Assembly: GCA_002104945.1 (NCBI GenBank)
Contig: MCFH01000008.1
Location: 798,501 to 862,500, forward strand
Length of the DNA: 64,000 nt
Direction of reading: 5' to 3'
DNA from: Piromyces finnis
Taxonomy: Eukaryota; Neocallimastigomycota; Neocallimastigomycetes; Neocallimastigales; Neocallimastigaceae
How positions within the stretch are numbered: the stretch's first letter is position 1; each line of letters opens with the position of its first letter. A program made the translations under genes and the position numbers. Under the pieces are notes generated by a model. That model saw nothing but the letters and a program-made list of their open reading frames with translations, was not told the origin of the DNA and ran no database searches. Shown one piece after another: positions 13,572 through 27,101 of this stretch.

Positions 13572-14768
13572 TTAACCAACTCTTTTTGATAAATCTGTTG
13601 GCTTATATTTATCTTGTGCCCAAGTCATGATACGTTTAATTGATTGAATCCATTTTCTTTGAGATTCATCATTTAATACATGTGCAACCTGGGAAGCAAA
13701 AATCTTTTCACGAGCTATTTTATATTAAAAGTATTAAATATAAAAATTAAATTAACATTTAAAAGATTGAATTATTAATTTAAAAAATTAACTTTATTAT
13801 TACTATTATTATTTACCTGAACGTTCGTGGATACCAACCATAGTTACACCAATTGGCCATGGAGCATTACCAATAGATAATTGAAGATAGGATTCATTAG
13901 CTTTCATATATTCTCTTTCTTGCATGAACTGTGCAATTTCAGATACTCTAGCAAGTACATCAGCTTCAATTGTTTTTCGTTTTAATCCTTTAAAAAAAGG
14001 TTTTAAATATTCTCGTGTTTGACGTTGAATAGCAGTTTCACGCTTACCTTTATAACTTCTTTTAACTTCTTCACTTCTTTCATTTAATTCATCTTCCCAT
14101 GCATCTAATAAGCGTTTAAAGTATACTGAAATAAGGAAACAAGCTTTATCCATATCTTTTTGAATCAATTCAAGTCCAATAATTGTTGTATCAACATCTT
14201 TATAATCTTTTTTCTTTTTATTTTTTTCATCATCATCTTTTATACCTGCTTGTTTCTTTAATGCTTCTAAATCTAAATTACGGTCAGTATCTTCCATAGC
14301 ATGCATAAATTCATTTTGTTGACCTTCTGTTTTTTCTTCTGCAGCTTCTAAATGTCGTAGACGAATAATTCTTTCTTGATCAGTTTCACCAAAGTAACGA
14401 ATAGGTTCCCCATGACTTCTTAAACGTTTAATAACTTCATCTTGACTGATATTTTCAAATATTTTTGATAAATTATCATTATCATCGTCATCATTGTTAT
14501 CACTATTTGATTTATTTTCACCTTTGTCAGATTTATTATTTGAATTATTGTTTAATGAAATGGCCTTAGTTATTTCATTTTCTTTTTTCTTTTTTAATTT
14601 CTCTTCTTTTTCTTTTTCTAAATTTTCAAAATACTTTTTTTTCTCTAGATTTTCAATTTCACCTCTCTTTATATATTTCTTTTTACTTGATTTATCAGAT
14701 TTTGCTTCATCTATTAGCTTTCTTTTTTTTGAAATTTCTTCATCAATAATTGACTTTAAAAAATCCAT
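13572..14768 (-). CDS. PRP18: Pre-mRNA splicing factor PRP18
   Basis: Two exons on the minus strand: 13817-14768 and 13572-13714, giving 364 residues. PRP18 acts in the second catalytic step of splicing, with SLU7 and the U5 snRNP. The N-terminal part is a charged Lys/Glu helix followed by an Asn/Asp linker. Residues 109-141 contain the PRP4-like (SFM) motif '[19 protein letters not shown]'. The Prp18 helical domain spans about 195-355, with '[19 protein letters not shown]', '[20 protein letters not shown]' across the conserved loop, and then exon 2 '[20 protein letters not shown]' to '[18 protein letters not shown]'. The '[18 protein letters not shown]' loop is the most conserved part of the family and is complete. 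The intron splits the HERS-A-REKI segment in frame. Confidence 0.96.
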
Positions 14769-17642
14769 TATATTATTTTAAAATTTAAAAAATTTAAATA
14801 TAATATTTACTTGATATTTTCTTTTTTTTTTTCAATAATATTTAATGTGATAAAAATAGAATATTAGTAATAATAACCTTTATAATATATTAAAATTAAA
14901 TTTCTAGATTAATCTACTTCTGAAGTTGTGCAGTAATTTTTATTTAAATCTTGACTATTTTATTCAACTATTATATAAATATATAAATTTATTAAATATA
15001 AAATTTTAAAGGATTTTTATAAAAAAAAAAAAAATTAAAAAAATGGTGGTAAAGATTTAGTAATTAAATTTTCAATATACATAAATCAAAGAGAATATTA
15101 AATTAAAAAATGAAATAAGTGAGAAGTTAATAAATAACTACTAAATAAATATTTAACAAATAATATGAAATAATTCATTTATTTCATTTCAAACCAACAA
15201 ATTAGGTGAATAATTTTTTATATACAAATTTTTTTATTATAATAATATATATTTTTATAAAAATCAACTCTACCGGCCAGGTTATACATATACAAATGTA
15301 TATATATATTTTATTTACTATTATTTACTAAAAAATTGTAAATAATTATTCTATAATATTTCAATTTGTAAGTTATAATTATATATTCCTCCATATTTCA
15401 CTGAAGATAAATATCCTTTCTTTTTAATAATTTGTGTCAATTTATTTATTTCTTAGTAATAATTGTAATAATTAATTTATATTTTATCTTTGTAAATAAT
15501 AATCTTCGACTATCAAGGTAAAGATATATCTTAATGAAAATATATAATATATATTTAAAATTCTGTAGGTTTAAATAAAGTAATTTTTTAAAATAATGTG
15601 TTTTTCATTTTAATATTATAATTATAATGATATTTTTTAAAAAAAAAAAAAAAGAAATGAAATGAAAAAGAAAAGAAAGAAAGAAGGGAAAGAAGAAGAA
15701 GAAGAAATTTATGTTATCTTATTTTTATTTAAATTCAATTTGTCCCTTTTAAAGTTTTTAGTTACAGAATGAAAAAATTAAAATATTAACACTCTTGATG
15801 ATTTAAAATTTATTTCCATATTCTTTGTATGGTAAAAATAACTTTAAATATTTAAATTGGTTTTTTAGGTTTTATAATATATTCATAATACATTTTAATT
15901 AATATTATTATTGGAATAAATATATATGATTTATTATTTATTATTATTATTATTATTATTAAATATATAATAGAATAAAATAATTAATTTATTCACTTTA
16001 ATGGTATTAAACAATATGATTATAATGAAAGCGTAGTAAAATATTAGAATTGAAATGTGTATTAATTAATTTGAATTTAGATTTTCAAAAATATTTATTT
16101 ATTCATACAATTGAGTCCAATATCTGAAGTTTTGAAATATAGGTACTAAAAAAACTGTTTTAGCAATTATTGTATCCCCCAAATTTATAAAGATAGGTTT
16201 TATTTATTTAAAGAATTGACTAAACTTTGTTGTGGCTCTACATTCTTTGGTATAAATATAACATTATTAAGTATGTTCTAAAGTTATATTTTAATATTTA
16301 TTATTAAGTATATTTTAAGCTATCTAATTTATTGTGTATTAACAAAGTTATTTATTATTTTTCATTCTTTTATTAACTTTTTAAATCAATATCAGTTGAT
16401 TTTTTTAAAGAGAACATATTTCTTGTAATAAAATAATTATTACATCAAAATAATTAATTATCTATAATTTAAATATATATATTTTCTTTTGAATATTTAT
16501 GAACTTAATCATTAACTTTTTGTTAATGTATAAACTAGAATTTAATTTAAAATATAAATGTTCTATTTCTCCAATAATATAATATAGTATAATGTAATAT
16601 ATATAAAGTTTAGATTTTTTTGCTATCAATAATAAAGAAGTTTTTCCAAGCAAAAGTAAAATGTTTTAATATCAATTATTTAAATATTTAAATACTATCA
16701 ATTTATATTAAACATTTATTCAGTAGGATGAGATAATTAAAATATTAAATAAATAATATATTAATATAATTGAATACAATAAATAGCCAATATATAACTA
16801 TCAAAAAATATTAATATTTAAGATATTAATTATTAATCTTAAATTTTATTAATTTTTTTTTATTATAAATAAATAATTAAAGAATATTTTAATATATAAA
16901 AATAGCATTATACTGTTTATTATTTTAGTTTAACCTTATCTTATTCTTTAATTTGAAAAATCAATATTATATAATTTCCAATTTTAATTCAATTCATTGT
17001 TAATTAATAATATACCACTATATATTAAAATAATAAATCTTTTTTTTTTTATTTCTCTTTTTTAAGTTAAAGGATTTAACTTAAATTTTTTTAAAAAAGT
17101 AAAATTTACATTATTTTGCTATTAATTAAACATACTCAATAAATATTCATTGAACAAAGGTATTAAATAAATAATATTAATAATAAATATGCTAAAAAGA
17201 TATTTTTTAAATATTAATATTTTTTTTATAGCATTATTCTGATATTTAACAATATGGACATTGTTTTAAGGAATTAATACATGCTTATAATAACAACAAT
17301 AATATCTAAAATGCTTTTATTAAATAATTTAATATATTATCAAAAATCAAAAATCTAATTATTTAATTTCATTATAAATATTATAAATATAAATATAAAT
17401 ATAAATCATTTGAAATTTTATTTTCAATTTATTTCAATTATTATTTTTTTAAACACTGAAGTTGTATTTATAAGAATAATAATAGCCAGTATTTCACAAA
17501 ATATCAAAGTATAAGTATAATTTTGTAATAAATTTAAAATATTAAAATTCAATTCAATTTTTGTAATAATTAAAATAATTATAAAATAATAAAAAGGACA
17601 ACATTAATTATAATAAAAACAAAAAAAAAAAAAAAAGTAAAT

Positions 17643-17680
<38 letters not shown>

Positions 17681-17906
17681 TAATAATAATAGTAAATTTA
17701 AAGTTTTATAATTCAATTTAAATAAAAACAAAAACAAATATAAAAATAAAAATCCGTTATGGTTTTTAAATTTATTTTTAAAAAAAAATTTTTAGAAAAC
17801 ATTGGAAAATTAAACAGGATTTAAGCAATTACAAAAGATCAAATAAAAAATTAAGGAGTCAATTAAAACTAAACTATACTATTAAGTTTAAATATATAAT
17901 TCTAAA
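14769..17906. other. Long gene-free interval between divergent genes
   Basis: About 3.1 kb upstream of both PRP18 (minus) and the LEUNIG-like gene (plus). It is almost pure A/T with poly-A, ATT and AAT microsatellites (for example 15942-15961 and 17646-17693) and a hairpin at 17061-17085. A slightly less AT-rich patch near 16180-16260 gives short open frames but no splice-consistent or recognisable protein. I see no gene. Confidence 0.55.
17646..17693. repeat. (AAT)n microsatellite
   Basis: Around 15 copies of AAT with two interruptions, upstream of the plus-strand LEUNIG-like gene and reading AAT in its sense direction. Confidence 0.9.
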
Positions 17907-20900
17907 ATGTCGAATTCATTTCAAAATTCATTAAATGCAACAACTGTATCAAACAATTTTGTTATAAAAGATAAACAGTTAGATAATCAAAAGAAAACAT
18001 ATAAGAAGGAAGATTTAAAAATATTACAACAAAAATATTCAAATTCAATGAGTATTCCAAATCCAACACAAAAACAACTATTATATTTACAACAACAACT
18101 TCAACAACAAAGAATACAGCAACAGCAACAGCAATTACAACAACAATTAAAGCAGCAACAACAGCAAATGATATACAATAAAATACAAAATAAAAGGAAA
18201 ATTGACAGAGAAAAAATGTATATCGTTTATTCATTTAAATAAATAATTATAATAATAGATTATAATAAAAAATATTTTATTTTTAATCACATAAAATTAT
18301 TTTATTATCATTCATTATATTTAAAATAGGTTAGATACATATATATATGATTATTGCTTAAAACGTAATTATAAACAAACAGCAGAACTGCTTAAGCAAG
18401 AAGCAAAGGTTTCAGTAGAGGATATTCAACAAATTAATTCAGAAGGATTTTTATATGAGTGGTGGACAGTATTTTGGGAAATATATTCAGCAAAAGAAAA
18501 TAATGAAGAAGATACTACTTCAGATGCACTAACGTATATAGGTGCCCAAAATTTAAAAGCAAAACAAAACGAGATTTTATTACGTCAAATTAATTCAATT
18601 AATACACCGAAAGGTGTAAATTCTAGTTCTTTAACTAATCAAATAATGAACCCCCAATTAAAGCAACTTCAACAATTACAACTTCAACAGTTACATTCAA
18701 AACAAAATGCCCAATCTAGTAACATTACACAAGCATCAATATCAACCACACAGCCAAGTACAACACAATCATCGATTCAACAACAGTTACAACAACTACA
18801 AGCTCAAATAAAATCAAGTCAAACACAAAATCAATCACATTCAAATAGTTCTTCGTCTATATTAGCAAATAATCAAAATCATACAACTACTTTAAATAAT
18901 AGTAATAGCATACTACCACTAACTGTAACGTCTAATTCAACATCTGGTGCTGCCAAAAATCTTCAACTTTCAACAAGTGATAGCCCACAATTTAATATTA
19001 GTAATGCATTAACTGGTCTTACTTATACTCCACAAAGTTTACCAAATTCAAGTAGAGCATCTTTAATTCAATCTAATAATATAGCACAGTCTCAGCAACC
19101 AACACAATCACCACACTTATCTACTAATCCCTCACCCCAATTATCTCAAGGTATACTAAGAAATGGTACTAATACATCATCATTATCAAATGCAAGTAAT
19201 TTACAAAATATTGGACGGAGTAGTGCTGCCACAGCCACATTAAATTTATATGCAGCAATGAGAAACCAAAGTAACCTTTCACTTCAAGATAAAAATCAAC
19301 TACTTTCCCAATCACATATAATGAAAATGGTTCAAAATAAAGTGTTGAAGTATAAATCCATATAATTAAATAATTAAAACATATATATTGTTAAATTTAA
19401 GTATTTTTATAACTGATTAACATTATAAAATACTTTTTTTTGTTTTGTATATTTATGGTTTTCTATAGTCAAATAAAACAACAAAAAAACGGATCGAATC
19501 AGACAATAAGCACATCAACTGTAAATACCCCAACAAGTATTACAACACAGGTAAGTGAAAATATTTTATTAAAATGTTTTAATTTGGATATACATATTAA
19601 ATTATAATAATACATTGATATTAATATTACTTTTAGACAAGTGGAATTAAAAATGCCTCTACATTGAAAAAGAATGCATTATCACCTACCGATTCAGTTC
19701 AGGAAATGTCACCACCCCCATCAAAACGTATACGTGCTAATAGCGTTCAATATAGTCCCGTTTTAAATAGTAATACTATCCAAAGTCCAGTATTAACTAC
19801 TCAACAACGTATGTCATATATATAATTAATATATTATATACTATCAAATAATTTTAAAAAAAAAACACAAAAATTTGTTTATATAAAATAATAATACATA
19901 AATAAAAATAAAATAATCATAATATTTTTATAAATAATTTAAATGAATAATTATATATATAAAAAACTATTCTCTTTTATAATCAATAAAATATAATACA
20001 AAAACACACATACATTCACAAACACACATACACAAAAAAAAAAAAAAAAAAAAAAAAAGAATCTTTGAATATAAATACTAGTCCAATTATAAGCAATAAT
20101 GGATTGTTAAGTGATTTATCAACAAGTAAGTAATTTATTTATATATATATATAAATAAATAAAATTATATATGAAATGTGTAAAGGAATTATAGTATTAT
20201 TTAATCATATATACCTCTTAATATATATGTATATATATATATATTAAATAATAAAACCTTAGATTATTATTATAATTGATAAAACATTAATCAAATACCA
20301 GAAAGAAAAAAAATAATATTTATTTATATTTTATAATTATAGTAATAATTTAATATCTTATTATTGTTAAATTAAATTTATTTATATAAGATGTTAATTG
20401 TATTAATATTTTTTTTTAAATATTTATAATATATAGCTCAATTAATGGGGAAAAATTGGAATACATCAAACAAACAATTAATTAATCAACAATTACAAAA
20501 TCCACAAAATCAATTGTTATTAAAGAGAAAGCAACAACTAGGTAAATTTTCGTTTTCATTTTTGTTTTTATTAAAATGTGTCATTTATTTGAGGTTAATT
20601 AATAAATTAATTATTTATATATTTATAATATATTATGTAGGATTACAAAATACAGAAGCTCAAGAATTATTATTACAACAAAAAGCCTTACAAGCTCAAG
20701 CTCAAGGTTTAAAAACAGCTAATGCTCAAATTCAATATAATTTAAAACTAAAAGCACAACAATCTGTGAGTTATAAATATTCTTTTAAGTTATATAACAA
20801 TTATATTTTTAATTGTTATTTTAAAATTTAATTCTAATTTTAGTTTTTTTAAAATATAAATTTATCTTTATATAATAATTAATCAATGATAAAATATAGC

Positions 20901-22297
20901 AAAATCAAATATTGTCAACAAATCCGGTTAACATAGCTGTAACATCTTCATCTACAGTAAATTTTAAATCACTAAAGGCAGGAAAATCTAATATAACTCA
21001 AAAAAATAAAATAACACCTATAGTAACAACATTACCAACAGCCATAAATAAATTGGATTCGAACTCAATAATAGTAAAATCATCACCATCCTCAATATCT
21101 TCAGACATAAAACATAAAACCTCTGTATCACCAAATCAAGATAGTTCTGTAGCTGCTATAGCAACTGCAAAAGCAACTACAGTAAATAATGAAAGTTATA
21201 TATCAGAGGATAATGAACCTAATACACAAAAAACTAAAAATGTCATTGGAACAACTTCACAGTCTTTAACTCAAATAAAATCAAATATCGATAAAAAAGA
21301 CCCAAATAATCTTAATCAATTATCATTATCGTTACTTCAAAATCCATCTACTGATACATTAGACCAAATATTACAAAATTCATCAATTAATTATTCATTG
21401 AATGATGCTGATATGTTTAATAAAAGTATGGAGATTTTATTAAATTTCCATAATTTAGCACCATTTGATGGTGATCCTACAAAGAATGAAATAGAAAAAG
21501 CAAATAGTAATGCAATATTTGATTCGGTTGCATCATTTGCAAACGATAAAACGGCAAATGTAGATGAAGACCCTGAGAAAATGTTTTCAATTCCAGTAGA
21601 ATCGGTATTTTATGGTACGGGATCAAGCGAAGTAAAATTCCCAACTGAAAAGAAAAATAATTCAACCAAAAAAAAATTAAATTTGAATTATATAGGAAAT
21701 AAAAATTTAGATGTTAATAAAGTAAAATTCTTAACACCTATTACTTCATTACAAGAACATAAACAAACAGTATCGGCATGCTGTTTTGATAATTTGGGAG
21801 TAGTATTAGCTAGTGGTTCAAATGACAACAAGACTATTATTTGGGATGTAAGTAATACAAATAATAGACCTAAGCCTGTATGGACTTTAGGTGGCCATAA
21901 AAAATCTGTTAATATTGTTCGCTTTTTTAATTTAACAGGTTTAGTTGGTAATGCTGTTACTTCAAATAATGTAGAGCAAATTATTAATACAGTTCCAACC
22001 CTTTTAGTTACAGGAAGTATTGATAAAACTGTAAGAATATGGAAATTAAATGGTATAAAAAATGGTATAATAAATGAGAAGGAATCTTATGAGATATTTT
22101 CAGTATTTGAAAAACATAATTGGAATATTACAGCAGCAGATTTTTGTCCAGTTGCTGTATGTTCAAGTCAAAATGTAGATGGCTTTGGTGAACCTGGAAA
22201 GAAAGTAACAATTTACTGTGGTAGTTTAGATGCTGAGGGAGAGCTGAAAATATGGAATATTATCAATAAAAAAATATTAAAATCTATTAAACTGGTA

Positions 22298-22328
<31 letters not shown>

Positions 22329-23071
22329 TAACATTTAATTAATTTATTTATATATAAATTAAATAATTAAAGAATAAATCATCAAAATTTGATTATCTAT
22401 CAAATCCCTTAAGATTTAGACCAATAAATAATGGATCTTTCTTTATATCAGATTCATCAATAGTTACAATAGTAGCTGCATATGCTACTTCTTTAATTGT
22501 TATCGATTTTATTCTACCTATTCAAAATAACGCAAATGATGATGGCACCGATGATTATACCATACGTACTAAGCAAACAGATCATAAAAAGTATATTTCA
22601 ACTATAGAATGGTCAAGTGATGGTAATAATCTTATAACTGCAAGTGAAGATATGATATATGTATGGAATATTGATTCAAATAATGAATTTCAAGTTATTT
22701 ATTCTATTCCATCAGATAATGAAAAAATAACATCATGTATATTTTTACCAAATCCATTCTTATCGTCTGTAGATCAATTAAATACTAAGAGTATATCCAT
22801 TGCTTACAGTGTTTATAATAATATATATGTATGGGAATCTGAAAAGAATAGTAGTACTTTATATAGTCAATATTCACCTTCAGTTGGAAAAATTAGTTCA
22901 TATAATAAAGCACATACAGGAACTATATGTTCATTAAGTAGTTGTATAAGATTAAAACCTACTGTTAAAGCGATTAATGAAAACACAACTAGTAATGATA
23001 TTGAGTATATATTAGCATCATCTAGTAATACCAAGGAAAATAATTTAAAAATTTGGAATATTAATATATAG
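17907..23071 (+). CDS. LUFS/LisH and WD40 co-regulator, LEUNIG-like
   Basis: Nine exons: 17907-18217, 18330-19349, 19469-19550, 19637-19808, 20060-20125, 20437-20541, 20641-20765, 20900-22294 and 22373-23071, giving 1324 residues; all junctions keep the frame. A Gln-rich segment (about 65-90) precedes the LUFS domain (residues 104-165): 'LDTYIYDYCLKRNYKQTAEL' and then 'EGFLYEWWTVFWEIYSAK'. This is the LisH-type domain shared by LEUNIG, Flo8 and SSBP. A long Gln/Ser/Asn-rich region follows, with a basic 'PPPSKRIR' patch. WD40 repeats start at about 904 ('LQEHKQTVSACCFDNLGVVL', 'SNDNKTIIWDV', 'TGSIDKTVRIWKL', 'GELKIWNI', 'MIYVWNI', 'NLKIWNI'). Order and motifs match plant LEUNIG co-repressors, whereas fungal Flo8/SomA lack WD40 repeats. 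It is likely a nuclear transcription co-regulator that binds a partner through the LUFS domain. Partners are unknown. Confidence 0.88.
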
Positions 23072-23296
23072 ATTATTTTTTCCTTGGTACATTTATTCAT
23101 TTCTTTATAATATTTTTAAAAAGGTTATTTTTATAAGTCTTATTATTTTATAAATTTTTGTATCAAAAAATTATATATCTTAAAAATATTTATTTAAATA
23201 TAAATATTTTTTATATCACATTTAATATTAATTTGTAAATATATATATTTATATATCTACTAGCATTATAGTATGATTTTTTATTTTTTCACTTTG

Positions 23297-23346
<50 letters not shown>

Positions 23347-24241
23347 TTTATTAATGTTTTATTAGAGTAGCATCTTGTAGTTACATAAATAATATAAAGA
23401 GTAACAATTTTAATGTTAATATAAAAAAAGTAAATATATTCATGTATATATATAAACATACAAATATATTTTTTTTAAAAAAAATGTTGTTGGACGATGT
23501 AATAACATATTAAAACATATACTATTTGAAAATATAAATAATAATAATAATAATATAAAAAAAAGTTTTAACTTTATTATTTAAAATAACATATTTGTTT
23601 TAAAATAATAGAATACAATAATTATATACTGTTAAAAAGATATCTTTATTTGATATCTTTGAAATAAAATACAATTATTATACTTTAGCATCATAATTAC
23701 AATTCATTACCCTAATAAAATAAAATAGAATAAAGTATTATATATATTATATAAGTATTCTTATTGTATTGATTTAAATTGCTGGAGGTTCAAAATTATT
23801 AAAATATTTAATCTTAAACAGATTAGAATTTATTAAATAGTATTTAATATTTATAGTTATATAGTTAAAAAAAATAATTGTAAATATTTTAAAAATGGTA
23901 AATTTAATTTACATTTTATTTTTTCTTTTTTTTTCTTTTTTTTTTTTTTTTTTTAGAATAAGAATAAGATATAATTATATATTTAAGCCTTTAATATATT
24001 AATACATATAAATATATTTAGTATTTTTAGAATAAAAATAATATTATTTATTATCTCAAACATTAGAATTATATATATTTTAGTTTGAAATTGATTTTAT
24101 AAAATATTTTTCATATGATTTAATTAACTTTATTTATTGGGTTAAGCAATTTTTAATTGATATATAAAAGTTACTTTTTTTTCTTTTTTAAAATTAAAAC
24201 ATTAATAAAGTAAAAGAGAAAGATTTCGTGATAAAAAAAAA
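23072..24241. other. Intergenic region with a long poly-T/poly-A tract
   Basis: AT-rich spacer after the LEUNIG-like gene and before the cysteine-module gene on the same strand. It contains a T-run followed by about 30 A at 23298-23344, and a small inverted repeat AAAGATATC / GATATCTTT near 23637-23661. No exon seen. Confidence 0.6.
23298..23344. repeat. Poly-T followed by long poly-A tract
   Basis: About 13 T directly followed by about 32 A; a homopolymer inverted repeat in non-coding DNA. Confidence 0.9.
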
Positions 24242-26597
24242 ATGAAAAATATTATATATAATATCTTTACACTATATGGTATATCAAATGCCTTAGCATA
24301 CAGTAATACTTCATTAAATCTATCCGATATGGTAGAAAGAAGTTTTACTTTAAATGGCAAAACTGGTACTGGTTTATGCGAAGTTAATTTATTGAAATAT
24401 GTTGATTGCTTTTCCAGTCTAAACAAAGCCGCCTTAGGAAAGGATCTCACTTCATTGGATAGTAGTAAAATTTGTCCGGTTTATGAAGAAAAATGTAAAG
24501 ACTTTATAAATGATACTTTCAATTACATTGATTGTGATAGAAAACTGGGTGAAATGACTAAGTATTCAGTAACTTTTAATAGACTATACTACCTCACAAA
24601 TTGTATTAAAGATTCTAATGGTAATGCTTGTCCTATTACTAAAGTTGTTAACGGCGAAGAAAAGTTAACTATTAAAAATTCCGGAAAAGTTTTGGAAGAT
24701 TCATGTAAAGATGAAAATTGTAATAAAAGCTTTGTTGCTATGGCTGATATCATCGATAAAAATATTGATAACAAATTATTATATGATCAATTTATTAACT
24801 TTACTAATGATATTAGTTATAAATCTCTTGCTTTAAGTTTTCGTAATAAAAAATGTGATTCTATTAATGTTATTACATCTAATAAAGAAGTATTTAATAA
24901 TGCTGTAAGTGTATAATACTAATTAAAGAAAAAATTGAATAGTAATTAAAAAAAAACTAATTTATAAAACATTATATATAATTTCTAATTACAAAATAAA
25001 TATATATATATATATATATATTTAAAATATATCATGTTATAGGAAGAATTATATAATAATATTATTAACTTATTCTATCGTTTAAGTATGGGTAAAATTC
25101 CTGATTATTCTATAGTATTAGATTTGGTTAACAAATCCAAGAACTTTTTAGAGGGTGATGTTAGTGAAAATTGTTTAAATCAATTTAAAAACTATTCAAA
25201 ATGTTTTGATTCATTTAAATATTATAATGAAGAAAATATTGAAAATTCAAATGATGTAAGCAAAATGTGCAAAAAATTTGAAGGAAACGACTGTGATAAA
25301 CTCATAAATGACTTAAAATCTAATGATATTCAATGTAATAATACAAATATTAATGATGTAATCTATAAAGCTATTTTTATTTCTCTTAGATTTACCTATT
25401 TATCAGCATGTTCAAAAACTGAGAATGATAAGGATTTATGTCCAATTTCAAATTACCTCCAAACTGAGCATAAATTTGAAGAAGCAACCAAAGATTTCCT
25501 TACTGCTATAACTGAAAACTGTGAAAATAATTATTGTAACGATAAATTTTATATTATTAAAGATTTAATTAAAGATTCTAACATTTATGATCAAGTAATT
25601 AGAAGTGATATTAACTTTGATGATTTCTTCAAAAATTTAAAAAATCACACTTGTAAGTCTTTCAAAATTGGATTAGGTATTTTTGAAATAATTGAGGATG
25701 TCATTGACTTAATTGTTAGTATATGGATCTCTATTTTATTATAATTAAAAATAAAATTAATATAATTATTACTTAATTTACTAATAAATATATTTTAATA
25801 TATAATAATAGAGGGAAATTATGACTTCAGCTTTGGATTCAGCCTTAAAACTTTTAAACGGTGTATTACCTGATTATAGTACTATCAGAAATTCAATAAT
25901 TAACTTAAATAAAAAGTTCAATATATTCGGTGTTAATAAAGAATGTCTTTCTCAAGTATGGAGTTACAGTTCTTGTGTTAATCTTTTTATTTCAGATGAA
26001 TCATATAATAATATTCATAATATTACATCATCTGAAGTTTGTGCTATATTCGAAGATAAAAATTGTAATTCGTTTATTACTGATTTAATGAATACTGATT
26101 TTAAATGTATAAATATAAATAATTCCAATGAAGAGATTTATAAAAAGATTTATGATTCACTTAAATTTACTTATTTATCTACTTGTTCAAAAACAGAAAA
26201 TGAAGATGATTATTGTCCAATGGTAGAATACATGAATTCCAATATGAATATTACTGAAGATAATTTAAGAGATTATGAAAATGCTTTAAAAAGTACTTGT
26301 GAAGATAAATCCTGTAATAAAAGTTATTCTGAGGTTTATAAAATTCTTCATGAAGGAAAAGAAGAAAATAAGGAATATAGTACTTCAACCGCTCAAAAAA
26401 GAGAAATGGTTATTTCAGAAGGTGAAATTGAATTAGATCAAGCTATTAAGTTTTTAGATAATAATCAATGTATAAAATTTTCTAAAGCAATGACAAACCA
26501 AAATGTAGATGTTGAAGATAATGGCTTTTTATTAACGAAAGTCAATATATTTACTATTTTATTTATTACTACTTTAACTATGATTACATTATTTTAA
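24242..26597 (+). CDS. Secreted or surface protein with three 10-cysteine modules
   Basis: Three exons: 24242-24904, 25043-25714 and 25812-26597, giving 706 residues. The N-terminus is a signal peptide ending near 'SNALA' (residues 15-19). Each exon encodes one module with ten cysteines in the same order, including a C-x4-C pair ('CKDENC', 'CENNYC', 'CEDKSC') and a shared 'C-(P/K/A)-x-(Y/F)-E-x-C' element. Modules 2 and 3 also share 'FTYLS-ACSKTEN' and 'PDYS' near the start. The C-terminus is a hydrophobic tail ('NIFTILFITTLTMITLF') that fits a GPI signal or a membrane anchor. Both introns are phase 0 and lie exactly 19 residues before 'PDYS', so the array arose by exon duplication. The donor of exon 2 (GTTAGT) was chosen on this homology and is the weakest splice site. 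I do not recognise the module. A cell-surface or extracellular role is inferred. Confidence 0.8.
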
Positions 26598-27101
26598 ATG
26601 TAAATATTATCTTAATTGATAACAAAAGATGTAAATAATAGTACCATTAAAACAAATATTGAAAAGAAATGATAATATAGTACATTTATAATATCTTTTA
26701 TTATAGTAAAAGCAAAATATTATACTTAATAAATTAAATAATCATTAAAATCTAATTTATTTTTTTTTAAAAAAATGTATACATTTATTATTATAATTTT
26801 TTTTTTTTTTAATTATTATTATATTATAATATAACAAATAATTACATAGCTAACAATTAATAATAATAATAATAATAAAAAAAAAACTATTTAAAACATC
26901 TATTATTAATGATAAAGCAAATACTTTTAAATACAATTCTTTATTATATATTAATTGAATTTTTATTATTATTTTAGATCTGAATGTATGTATGTATGTA
27001 TGTAAAATTTATATTTCCTTTTTATTAATTTAATTTATATAATTTTATTTATTGTTTATTATTTTTTAATTTTTCTTTATAAATATATCTTTTAAAATTA
27101 T
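26598..27101. other. Intergenic spacer
   Basis: About 500 bases between the 3' ends of the cysteine-module gene and DCTN4. AT-rich, with poly-T and a short (TGTA)5 run near 26985-27003. Nothing coding seen. Confidence 0.6.

Noticed and set aside
16180-16280. Less AT-rich patch giving a short peptide on the minus strand
   Set aside because: A fragment of about 20 codons ends in a stop and matches no family I know; it could be an old pseudogene scrap, but this cannot be supported.
16462-16653. 63-codon minus-strand open frame in the 3.1-kb spacer
   Set aside because: Rich in Tyr, Ile and Lys as expected from A/T; no signal, domain or neighbouring exon.
25043-25744. Treating modules 2 and 3 of the cysteine protein as separate genes
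   Set aside because: Neither has its own signal peptide, and the phase-0 junctions with identical spacing to 'PDYS' argue for one gene.
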